A stretch of DNA of 29,835 nucleotides from CAZGAQ01 sp964523405 (GTDB lineage: Bacteria; Planctomycetota; Phycisphaerae; UBA1845; Fen-1342), in contig CAZGAQ010000050.1 in NCBI GenBank assembly GCA_964523405.1, positions 1 to 29,835 on the forward strand, given 5' to 3'. The position numbers and the translations under genes were made by a program. The notes under the pieces were generated by a model, which saw nothing but the letters and a program-made list of their open reading frames with translations, did no database searches and was not told the DNA's origin. The first letter of the stretch is position 1, and the number at the start of each line of letters is the position of its first letter. This document shows, one piece after another, positions 13,405 through 22,567 of the stretch.

Positions 13405-13953
13405 TCAGTCGGGGGTCGGGCGAGACAGATCGTCCGCCCCCGGCACGCCCTCGGGCCGATCAGACGGCGCGTCGCTGAGCCCAAACTCTTCGAGCCACTG
13501 CCGCGTCGCGTCCGCCGTCAGTCCGGCCTCTTTCTCCTCCGGCTCCATACGCCTCCGCGGAGGTCGGGCCAGGTCCCGTTGGACGACTGCCCAGAAATCC
13601 TCGGACCGCATGGGGCTCGCCCGCCGTCGTTTCGCGGCGCGAATGATCGCATGATCCGTGGAAACCACGAGCAAACGGCGGGCGGCCGAATCCGTATCGA
13701 GAATATACGCAACAACTGCGTCGGCCGTTCGGCCGGCACCGCTGTAGGTGACCTGAATCCCGGGGTGGCCGATCTGTGCGGCCAGTGCGGCTGATGGCGC
13801 GGGCCCGTCGAACACGATGTGCACGCGTTCGCTGCGCCGCTCAGCCCACTTCCCCAGTGCGTCGCAGAGCATCGACCGCCCGATGAGCCGGTCTGGATCC
13901 TCTACGGCACGTGCGGCATACAGGAGGTTGTTACCGTCGATGACGACTGGCAC
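13405..13953 (-). CDS. NYN/YacP-like ribonuclease domain protein
   Basis: A 182-aa protein (from GTG 13953) with a NYN-type PIN-like nuclease fold. The first strand PVVIDGNNLLYAA has Asp6 and Asn8. The second, VHIVFDGP, has Asp49. SGAGRTADAVVAYI has Asp78, and LLVVSTDHAIIRAAKRR has Asp100. These acidic residues form the expected metal-binding site of YacP/Rae1-type RNases. The C-terminus is charged and probably disordered. I prefer the GTG because TTGGAG lies seven bases before it and a promoter-like pair (13973-14001) covers the alternative ATG at 14013. Starting at 14013 would add 20 residues without domain content. Located just upstream of the PilZ gene and divergent from rbsK. Confidence 0.82.
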   Translation of the reverse strand: MPVVIDGNNLLYAARAVEDPDRLIGRSMLCDALGKWAERRSERVHIVFDGPAPSAALAAQIGHPGIQVTYSGAGRTADAVVAYILDTDSAARRLLVVSTDHAIIRAAKRRRASPMRSEDFWAVVQRDLARPPRRRMEPEEKEAGLTADATRQWLEEFGLSDAPSDRPEGVPGADDLSRPTPD

Positions 13954-13972
13954 CTCCGTGCTCCAATGGTGT

Positions 13973-14001
13973 ATCTTACCTGACGGACCTTCGTCATGCA
14001 A
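13973..14001 (-). promoter_or_regulatory. Candidate promoter of the NYN-PilZ operon
   Basis: On the minus strand TTGCAT (13996-14001), a 17-base spacer, then TAAGAT (13973-13978). Each box matches four of six consensus bases. The start point would fall near 13966, just before the TTGGAG and GTG of the NYN gene. Confidence 0.45.
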
Positions 14002-14068
14002 AAGATAAGTCATAATCCAGCCGCAGAACACGGCGCAACCGGTTCTTTATTGCTAGCATCGGCACAAT

Positions 14069-15007
14069 ATGCGCCCCGGCAACAGCCCATCTGACGTGCT
14101 CGTAATCGGGTCCATCAACATGGACCTCGTCGTGCGCGTGCCCCAGATCCCCCTCCCCGGCCAGACCTTGCTGGCCACCGACTTCCAGGCCATCCCCGGT
14201 GGCAAAGGGGCCAATCAGGCCGTGGCGGCCGCCCGACTCGGCGTACAAACCGCTTTAGTTGGACGCGTCGGGACTGACCCCTTCGGTCAAACGCTGCTGA
14301 CCAGCCTACAGCGCTCCGGGGTGAACACCCAACATGTGTGGCAAACACCGGACACGCCCAGCGGCGTCGCACTTATCACCGTGTCCGCCGCCGGCCAAAA
14401 CGCGATCTGCGTGGCACCCGGTGCCAATGCATGCCTGACCGGGAACGATATCGCCGCGGCCGAGCCCCTGCTCGCAACCGTCCGCACGTGCGTTCTACAA
14501 TTGGAGATCCCGCTCGCAACCGCCGTGCAGGCCGTGGCTCGCGCGCGCGCCCGCGGCGTCGAGATCATCCTCGATCCCGCCCCGGCGCCCGTCGCTCTGC
14601 CGCCCGAATTACTCGCCGCCGATATCCTCACCCCCAACGAGACCGAGGCCGCACAACTGCTCGGGCTCTCCGTCGGGCAGCTCGACCCCGCCGCCACGGC
14701 CGCGGCGCTGCGGGCAAACGGAGCACGCGCGGTCGTACTCAAGCTCGGGGCGCGCGGCTGCTATGTGGCTGGCCCCGAGGGCACAGCCCACATCCCCGGT
14801 CACGTCGTGCCAGTGGTGGACACGACCGCCGCCGGTGACGCGTTCACCGCCGCCCTCGCCGCCGCGCGCAGCGCCGGACACCCGCTGCGGTATGCGGCCG
14901 AGTTCGCCAATGCGGCCGGTGCGCTGGCCTGCACGCGCTTTGGAGCGCAGCCCTCCGCACCGGCGCGGGTGGAGGTAGAGGCGTTGCTGGCGGGAGGTCA
15001 GTCGTAG
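14069..15007 (+). CDS. rbsK: Ribokinase (PfkB family)
   Basis: A 312-aa sugar kinase that phosphorylates ribose at O5 with ATP. The N-terminal VLVIGSINMDLVVRVPQIPLPG block is the ribokinase-type first strand with the substrate Asp (NMD). PGGKGANQAVAAARLG (43-58) is PfkB signature 1. LTPNETEAAQLLG (187-199) carries the NxxE metal/phosphate motif. DTTAAGDAFTAAL (251-263) is signature 2, with catalytic base D257 and anion-hole AAGD. Together these favour ribokinase over fructokinase or adenosine kinase. No clear ribosome site precedes the ATG, so translation may be leaderless or weak. The 3' end overlaps the convergent trkA stop by 10 bases. Confidence 0.9.
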   Translation: MRPGNSPSDVLVIGSINMDLVVRVPQIPLPGQTLLATDFQAIPGGKGANQAVAAARLGVQTALVGRVGTDPFGQTLLTSLQRSGVNTQHVWQTPDTPSGVALITVSAAGQNAICVAPGANACLTGNDIAAAEPLLATVRTCVLQLEIPLATAVQAVARARARGVEIILDPAPAPVALPPELLAADILTPNETEAAQLLGLSVGQLDPAATAAALRANGARAVVLKLGARGCYVAGPEGTAHIPGHVVPVVDTTAAGDAFTAALAAARSAGHPLRYAAEFANAAGALACTRFGAQPSAPARVEVEALLAGGQS

Positions 15008-15657
15008 GTCGAGAAGCGCACGAGGTCCAGCTCGCGCCCCAGTACCATGAGCACCTCGTTCGGTTGAATGCGGCGATCCGCGGGGGGTAGAAAGCGGAAA
15101 TGCTCTTCGTTGTCGGCGCGCATCGCCAGGATCAGGATGTCGAACTGCGCGCGCAGGTCGAGCTGCGCCAGCGTCTTGCCGTGCGTCTTGCCTGGGGCGT
15201 TGATCTCCATGATCCGGTAGTCTTCCGCGAGCGGAAACATGTCGCGAATATCGGGGTTTGCCACGCGCCGGGCGGTCCGTACCGCCGCATCGCGCTCCGG
15301 AAAGATCGTCTCCGTCGCGCCGACGGCCTGCAGAATCGCCGCGTGATCGTCGTTGGACGCCGTGGACCGGATGGATTTCAGACCGATGCGCTTAAGGTTC
15401 AGCGCACAGAGGATGCTCGCCTCCAGGTTCTTCTCCCCCAGGCAGATCACCGCCTCATCGACGGAGGGCGTGAGAACGGCCGCGAGCATCTGGTAACTGC
15501 GGGCGTCGCCGATCAGGGCCCGGTGCACGTCATCGCGCAACTCATCGACGCGCCGCTCATCCAGGTCGATCCCCAGGACTTCGCAGCCCATACTCACCAG
15601 ATTGCGGGCCAGGTGGCTGCCGAACTGCCCCAGGCCAATTACGCAAACCTGTTTCAT
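14998..15657 (-). CDS. trkA: Trk/Ktr potassium uptake regulatory subunit, NAD-binding
   Basis: A 219-aa cytoplasmic gating subunit with one RCK_N plus one RCK_C domain, the KtrA-like length. QVCVIGLGQFGSHLARNL is the Rossmann GxGxxG strand, and the acidic end of strand 2 is GIDLDERRVDEL. The C-terminal part from about residue 135 (YRIMEINAPGKTHGKTLAQL) is the RCK_C domain, which may bind c-di-AMP or other ligands. Of two adjacent ATGs, the second (15657) has the better spacing from GAGGTG. It follows trkH by about 10 bases, and that Shine-Dalgarno overlaps the trkH stop, so the pair is coupled. The 3' end overlaps rbsK. Confidence 0.92.
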   Translation of the reverse strand: MKQVCVIGLGQFGSHLARNLVSMGCEVLGIDLDERRVDELRDDVHRALIGDARSYQMLAAVLTPSVDEAVICLGEKNLEASILCALNLKRIGLKSIRSTASNDDHAAILQAVGATETIFPERDAAVRTARRVANPDIRDMFPLAEDYRIMEINAPGKTHGKTLAQLDLRAQFDILILAMRADNEEHFRFLPPADRRIQPNEVLMVLGRELDLVRFSTYD

Positions 15658-15666
15658 CATCGCACC

Positions 15667-17043
15667 TCAGCCAATCATCACCTTCTCGGTCGGATACTTG
15701 TATAGGCTGCGCGGCACCGGCACGACCGCCAGCGCCATCGTCAGCGGACCGACCCGGCCGAAGAACATCGTCGCCGCAATCCAGAGCTTGGCCGGGGCCG
15801 CGAACAACCCGGACACCGAGATGGTCGACCCCGGGTTGGCGGACAGGCCGACCGTGCCAAACGCGGAGATCTGCTCAAATACGAGCTGCTCGAAGCGCAT
15901 GCCCGCGCGATCCCCTTCCAGCAGCGCCAGGATCATTACGCCGATCAGGTTCCACAGCCCGGCCGTCGCCAGCACGAACGTCGCCCGTCGAACCACGTCC
16001 GTCGGCAGCCGCCGGCCAGCGATCACAACGTCTTCGCGCCCCAGAATGTGCGCCTTGACGCGTGCCAGCCAGACCGCCGTCGTTGACGTCTTGATCCCCC
16101 CCGCGCACGACCCCGGCGAACCCCCGATGAACATCAGTCCCGTCAGGATGAGCAGCGACGACAGCGGCAGTCGCCCGACATCGAGGCTGTTGAACCCGGC
16201 CGTGCGGGCGCTCACCGACTGGAACATCGCGTGCTCGAAGCGCTCCCACAGCGTGCGCTCCGTGGCCGTCAGTCCCGTCAGCATTAGCACCGCGGCGCCA
16301 CCCAATACGAGGAGCGCGGTCATCTGCAGCACGACCCGCCCATGCAGGCTCCAGCACACCGGACCGCTGCGCAGCCGGCGCACCCAGCGCACACCGCGCC
16401 CCAGCAACTCAAAAATCACCATGTATCCGAGCCCCCCCGCGACGATCAACGCCATGATGGTCCACACAATCAGGTGCGAGTCACGCAGGGCCACAATGTT
16501 GTCGCTGTAGACGGAGAAACCGGCGTTGCAGAACGCGGACACCGCGTGGAACGCGGCCTCGAACCAGCCGCCGGAGACCTGCGTCTCCAGCCGCAGCCCG
16601 CAGTAAAACAGCACCGCCCCACCCGCTTCGATCAGCGCCGTGGACACGAAGATGCCGACGAGCGAACGCCGCAGATCCCCGCGTGCCTCGGCATCAAACA
16701 GCGCTCCTTGCCACGCGGCATGCGAACTGAACGAAAACCGCAGCCGAAAGAGCTGCGCCGCCAGCGCCGCGAAGGTCATGATCCCCAGGCCACCGAGCTG
16801 GATCAGTACCATGATCGCCACGTGGCCAACGCGCGAATACGCGTGCGCCGTGTCCACCGTGACGAGCCCCGTCACGCATACCGCCGACGTGGACGTGAAT
16901 AGCGCGTCCACGTACGACACCGGCCGCTCCGCGTGACACACCGGCAGCCACAGGACTAGGCTCCCCGCCAAAATCAGCAGGGCGAACGTGCCCGCCAGCA
17001 ACGCCTCGGGCCGCGACAGCAATGTCCGCGCGTACCTGTACAT
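15667..17043 (-). CDS. trkH: Trk/Ktr potassium uptake transmembrane subunit
   Basis: A 458-aa ion-conducting subunit (TrkH/KtrB family). Four pore-loop repeats are visible: TSTSAVCVTGLVTVD, FHAVSAFCNAGFSVYS, FQSVSARTAGFNSLD and FEQISAFGTVGLSANPG. Each carries the selectivity-filter glycine and is flanked by membrane helices. GGSPGSCAGGIKTST is the conserved stretch between repeats 3 and 4. The C-terminus (VPVPRSLYKYPTEKVMIG) is the usual short basic tail. Length fits KtrB (about 450) rather than TrkH of enterobacteria (483). The ATG at 17043 begins the conserved part; the frame stays open upstream, but without homologous content. Forms an operon with trkA. Confidence 0.93.
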   Translation of the reverse strand: MYRYARTLLSRPEALLAGTFALLILAGSLVLWLPVCHAERPVSYVDALFTSTSAVCVTGLVTVDTAHAYSRVGHVAIMVLIQLGGLGIMTFAALAAQLFRLRFSFSSHAAWQGALFDAEARGDLRRSLVGIFVSTALIEAGGAVLFYCGLRLETQVSGGWFEAAFHAVSAFCNAGFSVYSDNIVALRDSHLIVWTIMALIVAGGLGYMVIFELLGRGVRWVRRLRSGPVCWSLHGRVVLQMTALLVLGGAAVLMLTGLTATERTLWERFEHAMFQSVSARTAGFNSLDVGRLPLSSLLILTGLMFIGGSPGSCAGGIKTSTTAVWLARVKAHILGREDVVIAGRRLPTDVVRRATFVLATAGLWNLIGVMILALLEGDRAGMRFEQLVFEQISAFGTVGLSANPGSTISVSGLFAAPAKLWIAATMFFGRVGPLTMALAVVPVPRSLYKYPTEKVMIG

Positions 17044-17199
17044 GCCTACCCGCCCCGCGCGACCGCCGGCGCAACCACGGCAACCGACTCGACCGCGACG
17101 GGCAAGCGGTAGGATAACCGCCCGGCGCTGCGGGGAAAGGTCCGTCCCCTGGCTCCACCGTACACCGCCCGCCGCGCCGGTCTCCGCCGACCACGCCGG

Positions 17200-17229
17200 T
17201 TGCGAAGCCGACGCCCCGTTGGGTAGGAT
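17200..17229 (+). promoter_or_regulatory. Candidate promoter of the LTxxQ-type protein gene
   Basis: TTGCGA (17200-17205), 18 bases, then TAGGAT (17224-17229). Each box matches four of six consensus bases. The leader would be about 60 bases. It lies in the 251-base divergent gap upstream of trkH. Confidence 0.35.
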
Positions 17230-17294
17230 GCGTACCTGCGGATCGTGCGGCCGGGTGGTGCCGTCGTCCGTCCACAACGTCGTTGGAGTCTGCC

Positions 17295-18230
17295 ATGAAG
17301 CGTATCCTCACGGTGTTCGCGCTGTGCTCGCTGAGTATGCTGCCCGCGCTGGCCCAGACATCCCCGCCCGTGGGAGCACAGGATGAGGCGCGACTGCGCC
17401 GGGTCTGCGATGGATTGAAGCTCGACGATACCCAGCAAAAACAGATGCAGGCGCTGCTCAGCGTCTATCGGGCGGAACTGGAAGAGGCCGCCAAGAATCC
17501 GCAGGAGCGTCTGAAGCGCATCCAGACCGTGCTCGCCGAGATCGACGTCGCCAAGGCGGAAGGCAATGACACCCGCGTCCGCGAGCTCCAGCAGCAGATC
17601 AGTCAGATGGGCCCCGAGACCATGGCGGAAAACAACTTCTTCCGCAATCTCGAGCAGTCGCTGACCTCGGAGCAAAAGGCCCAACTGCCCAAGCTCCGCG
17701 AGGCCGCCAAGAACCCGAGTCCGCCGCCTCCGGTCCCGCCCGCTCCGCCGACACCCCCCACGGCCGTGACGCCGCCGACACCCCCGACGCCGCCCAGCCC
17801 GACGGCCGCGCCGACGTCGGCGCCTGTGCCGCCGGCCAATGAGCTGCGCCCGGTACACGTGCTCCTGGCCGCCCTGGAACTGAAGCTGTCCAGTGAGCAG
17901 CGCAAACTCCTTGAGAACGTCCTCAGCGACTTCCGCGACAGCATGCGCCTCGACCCCCCCAAGGACGCGGCCGCCAGCACGCAGCGCACCGACCGGCTCA
18001 TCCAGATGATCCGCCCCCTGCTGACGACGGACCAGGTCCCCGTGTTCGACAAGCGCGTCGAGGCCCTGCGCGCCGATCCTCCGGTCGCCAAGCCGCTGGA
18101 GGCTCGCCGCCCCATGCCGCCACGCGGCGCTGCGCCGCCGACCCCGCCGGGCGCGACGCCCCCGGTGCCACCTAGCCCGGCGCCCCCGACACCGCCCCCG
18201 CCGACTCCGGCACCGGCTCCGCACCCCTAG
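17295..18230 (+). CDS. Exported Pro-rich protein with two LTxxQ-like helical domains
   Basis: A 311-aa protein from the ATG at 17295 (TTGGAG upstream). Residues 1-21 are a signal peptide (MKRILTVFALCSLSMLPALA, then QT). Two helical units with an L-x-L-(D/S)-x-x-Q start follow: LKLDDTQQKQMQALLSVYRA near 39-58, and LKLSSEQRKLLENVLSDFRD near 195-214. They resemble the LTxxQ motif of Spy/CpxP-type periplasmic proteins. A third, LTSEQKAQLPKLREA, lies near 123-137. A Pro/Thr-rich linker (about 140-180) joins the units, and a second Pro-rich tail ends the protein. Function is unknown; a periplasmic chaperone or stress sensor is the family-based guess. A strong terminator follows. Confidence 0.7.
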   Translation: MKRILTVFALCSLSMLPALAQTSPPVGAQDEARLRRVCDGLKLDDTQQKQMQALLSVYRAELEEAAKNPQERLKRIQTVLAEIDVAKAEGNDTRVRELQQQISQMGPETMAENNFFRNLEQSLTSEQKAQLPKLREAAKNPSPPPPVPPAPPTPPTAVTPPTPPTPPSPTAAPTSAPVPPANELRPVHVLLAALELKLSSEQRKLLENVLSDFRDSMRLDPPKDAAASTQRTDRLIQMIRPLLTTDQVPVFDKRVEALRADPPVAKPLEARRPMPPRGAAPPTPPGATPPVPPSPAPPTPPPPTPAPAPHP

Positions 18231-18267
18231 ACCCGGCGGGTCCACCGCCCATGCTGTGAAAAACACA

Positions 18268-18307
18268 CAGACCCGGCCGACGTACTTCCGGCCGGGTCTG
18301 TTTCTGT
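18268..18307 (+). terminator. Intrinsic terminator, probably bidirectional
   Basis: CAGACCCGGCC (18268-18278) pairs perfectly with GGCCGGGTCTG (18290-18300) over an 11-base loop and is followed by TTTCTGT. On the other strand the stem is followed by TGTGTTTTTC, so it can also stop transcription from the convergent Cys-rich gene. Confidence 0.88.
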
Positions 18308-18349
18308 AGAGACAGAGCGAATGGGTCCGTCAAAGCGCGGTGGTTACAC

Positions 18350-18685
18350 TCAGGTCACCACGTGTCGATTCGCGAAATCCCGCCAGGCCTCACACTGCTC
18401 GGGATCGGTGCAACACACGTCCCGAATGTGCTCATAGAAGACCTCCGGCGTGAGCTTGATGTCCCGCCGTAGCGGGCACTTAAGAGCGATCCGCGGACGT
18501 GTCGTCGAGCTCCCGGTCAGGAGGGAACGGATGTAAACCTGATTCTTGCCCGCCGTGCACTTCATCTCGCGGTTCAGGCGCCGCTCCAGCTCCGACAGAT
18601 TGCTGGTCAGCTCCTCAGGTGTCAGCGGGGGTCCGGAGGCCTCTTCCACCGTTCGCGGCAGCTTCCGCATAGGCCAACTACTCAT
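18350..18685 (-). CDS. Cys-rich small conserved-looking protein, function unknown
   Basis: A 111-aa protein from the ATG at 18685, preceded by GAGGTGA at five bases; the frame is open to 18832 but without a comparable site. Features: an N-terminal basic/acidic stretch, LTPEELTSNLSELERRLN (helix), then five Cys spaced over the second half. These are in EMKCTAG, ALKCPLRRD, VCCTDPEQCEAW. The C-terminal FYEHIRDVCC...C pattern could bind a metal or iron-sulphur cluster. I recall similar short proteins in planctomycete genomes but cannot name a family. No signal peptide. It converges on the terminator at 18268-18307. Confidence 0.72.
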   Translation of the reverse strand: MSSWPMRKLPRTVEEASGPPLTPEELTSNLSELERRLNREMKCTAGKNQVYIRSLLTGSSTTRPRIALKCPLRRDIKLTPEVFYEHIRDVCCTDPEQCEAWRDFANRHVVT

Positions 18686-18998
18686 CGTTGTCACCTCGAC
18701 ACAGTCCCGTGGGCAGCCACGTGGCCGCTCCACAAAGATCGACTCCGGGCAACGACCGGAGAAATTCCGGGTGGGCGCGGTCCAGGAGGCACCGCGCCAC
18801 CCGGCAGTGGGCACCTGCCAGCAGCGCACCAAGAGCCGCCAGCAGGTCGAAACCAGCCGTTGCCTGAATGTCCTACGTAATGTCGGGGTCAGAGACGGGC
18901 GGGATCGCGACGAGAATTTGTATGATCAATAGGAGGGCGATGATGGATGATCGCCACGCCTGACCTCAATCTCATTGTAGCAGAACCAAGTGTCCAGT
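18686..18998. other. Non-coding gap between the Cys-rich gene and galE
   Basis: 313 bases without a convincing gene. It contains a small inverted repeat, GGCGAT (18936-18941) facing ATCGCC (18950-18955), 44 bases past the galE stop. This might weakly end the galE transcript, but there is no T run. AGGAGGG at 18931-18937 precedes two ATG codons that open only a seven-codon frame. A promoter for the Cys-rich gene must lie here, but I see no good match. Confidence 0.5.
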
Positions 18999-19994
18999 TC
19001 ACCTTTTCCGATCGGCGAAGCCGTCCGGATGCCCGGAGTGCCAGCGCCACGCAGTCTCAATCAGCACGCGAATGTCCCGATAACGCGGCTCCCACCCGTA
19101 GCGGTGCCGAATCTTGCTCGCGTCCGCGTACAACGCCGGCGGGTCCCCCGGCCGCCGCGCCACCGTCACCAGCGGAATCGCGTGCCCGGTTACGTCGCGG
19201 GCCGCCTTGATGATCTCCAGCACGCTCACCCCGTTCCCGGTCCCCACGTTGAAGCATTCCGCCTGCCCCTCCGGGCAGTCCTCGACCGCCCGCCGGTGCG
19301 CTTCCGCCAGATCCTCCACGTGGATGTAGTCCCGGATGCACGTCCCGTCCGGCGTCGGATAGTCCGTCCCGAAGACCGTGATGTGCGGCCGCTTCCCCAG
19401 CGGAACTTGCAGCACCAGCGGGATCAGATGCGTTTCCGGATCATGATCCTCCCCGATCGTCCCGTCCGGCGCCGCCCCGGAGGCATTGAAGTACCGCAGG
19501 GCCACCGACCCCAACCCCCAGCCCCGCGCGCAATCCGCTAGTGCCAACTCGACGGCCAACTTCGTATTGCCGTACGGGTTGATCGGCACGCGCGGCAGAC
19601 TCTCCACGATCGGCAGGTCCTCCGGCTCCCCATGCACCGCGCACGTGCTGCTGAAGATGAACCGTTTTACGCCATGCGCGTGCATGACCTGCAGCAGGTT
19701 CAGCGTGTTCGCCACGTTGTTGTGCCAGTACTTCAGCGGGTCCGTCACCGACTCCCCCACGTTGATGAACGCCGCAAAGTGCATCGCCGCATCGAATTCC
19801 CCAGCCTCAAACACGCCATCCAGCGTCGCCGGATCCCCCAGATCCCCCTCCACAAACGTTGCCCGCGGATCGACGGCCGCGCGATGCCCGGCACTGAGGT
19901 TGTCAAACACCGTCACTGCGTGGCCCGCCGCCAGCAGCCGCCGCACACAGTGACTCCCCACATACCCGGCTCCGCCAACCACAAAGACCTTCAT
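18999..19994 (-). CDS. galE: UDP-glucose 4-epimerase
   Basis: A 331-aa extended short-chain dehydrogenase that interconverts UDP-glucose and UDP-galactose with bound NAD. KVFVVGGAGYVGSHCVRRLL has the GxxGxxG nucleotide motif, and D31 in TVFDNLSAGH follows strand 2. The catalytic Ser/Thr lies in FSSTCAVHG, and the YxxxK pair in NPYGNTK. The GalE-typical RYFNASGAAPDG, ETHLIPLVLQ and GTDYPTPDGTCIRDYIHVEDLA are all present. The start at 19994 is supported by AAAGGACGG. Downstream of yhbY by 38 bases and probably co-transcribed. A galactose mutarotase begins at the far right of the window, but the two are not linked in an operon. Confidence 0.95.
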   Translation of the reverse strand: MKVFVVGGAGYVGSHCVRRLLAAGHAVTVFDNLSAGHRAAVDPRATFVEGDLGDPATLDGVFEAGEFDAAMHFAAFINVGESVTDPLKYWHNNVANTLNLLQVMHAHGVKRFIFSSTCAVHGEPEDLPIVESLPRVPINPYGNTKLAVELALADCARGWGLGSVALRYFNASGAAPDGTIGEDHDPETHLIPLVLQVPLGKRPHITVFGTDYPTPDGTCIRDYIHVEDLAEAHRRAVEDCPEGQAECFNVGTGNGVSVLEIIKAARDVTGHAIPLVTVARRPGDPPALYADASKIRHRYGWEPRYRDIRVLIETAWRWHSGHPDGFADRKR

Positions 19995-20032
19995 CGTCCG
20001 TCCTTTCCGTCTGCGCGCCGCCGCGACCCGGC

Positions 20033-20320
20033 TCACTCCTCCGCCCCGTCCTCTTGCACCCGACGATACAAAAGCACGATCCGACCGATCCGCTTCACCA
20101 ACTCGCACGGCACCTGCGCCGCCAAATCGGCCCCAGTCGCATCGCACTCCCCACCGCTATCGGCATTGACCCGGACTTTGATCAACTCGTGATGCGCGAA
20201 GCTCCGGCGCACCTGCTCGACTGCGGCCGGCGGCACGGCCCCAGCTTTCAGCACCACCACGGGCTTGAGCGCATGGCTCGCGGCCACAAGCGATTGACGT
20301 TCCTTCGGGGTCAGCGACAT
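20033..20320 (-). CDS. yhbY: YhbY/CRM-domain RNA-binding protein
   Basis: A 95-aa single CRS1-YhbY (CRM) domain. MSLTPKERQSLVAASHALKP is the typical first helix, followed by VVVLKAG and LIKVRVNADSG. The GxxG loop normally lies in the -K-x-G- turn. The final LLYRRVQEDGAEE matches the closing strand (V-L-Y-R). The E. coli homologue associates with the pre-50S ribosomal subunit. The ATG at 20320 has GAGG six bases before it; upstream in-frame codons to 20413 lack conservation. Adjacent to galE and divergent from glnS. Confidence 0.88.
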   Translation of the reverse strand: MSLTPKERQSLVAASHALKPVVVLKAGAVPPAAVEQVRRSFAHHELIKVRVNADSGGECDATGADLAAQVPCELVKRIGRIVLLYRRVQEDGAEE

Positions 20321-20478
20321 TCGATACCTCGGGCGGAAGTATAGCCGAAGCGGGCCCGGCGCGCCCCCCGTCGCGCCCGCGCGCTTGCCTGGATTGTTCC
20401 GGCCGCCATTCATCGAGTATCATCCCGCCCTGGATAGCCTCGGAAAAACCGCCGGCGCTGGCGCCAGGAACAAGCACG

Positions 20479-22353
<1,875 letters not shown>

Positions 22354-22567
22354 CGACGAAGTGCGACCGGCCCCGGTGTCTCGCGCGTCGGGGCCCGCTC
22401 GCCGGCGGGGGAAGCGAATGCCCTGGAGCGACGGACTGCCAGACTGCCCCAGGTGCGGCTGCTTGCCGCGCGGCCTGCCGCCACCCGTTCCGCAGCACTC
22501 CGCAACGCCGCCTCACCCGGCTTGGACTGACTCCGCGGCCCGCGCCCCTCCCACCACACACGCCCTC

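Noticed and set aside
18931..18962. Mini gene with AGGAGGG followed by ATGATG
   Set aside because: The frame stops after seven codons and the Shine-Dalgarno spacing is too short for the first ATG. Could be a leader peptide, but nothing downstream on that strand needs one.
22369..22395. GGCCCC / GGGGCC stem after glnS as a terminator
   Set aside because: Only six base pairs, a long loop and no T run; likely chance in GC-rich DNA.
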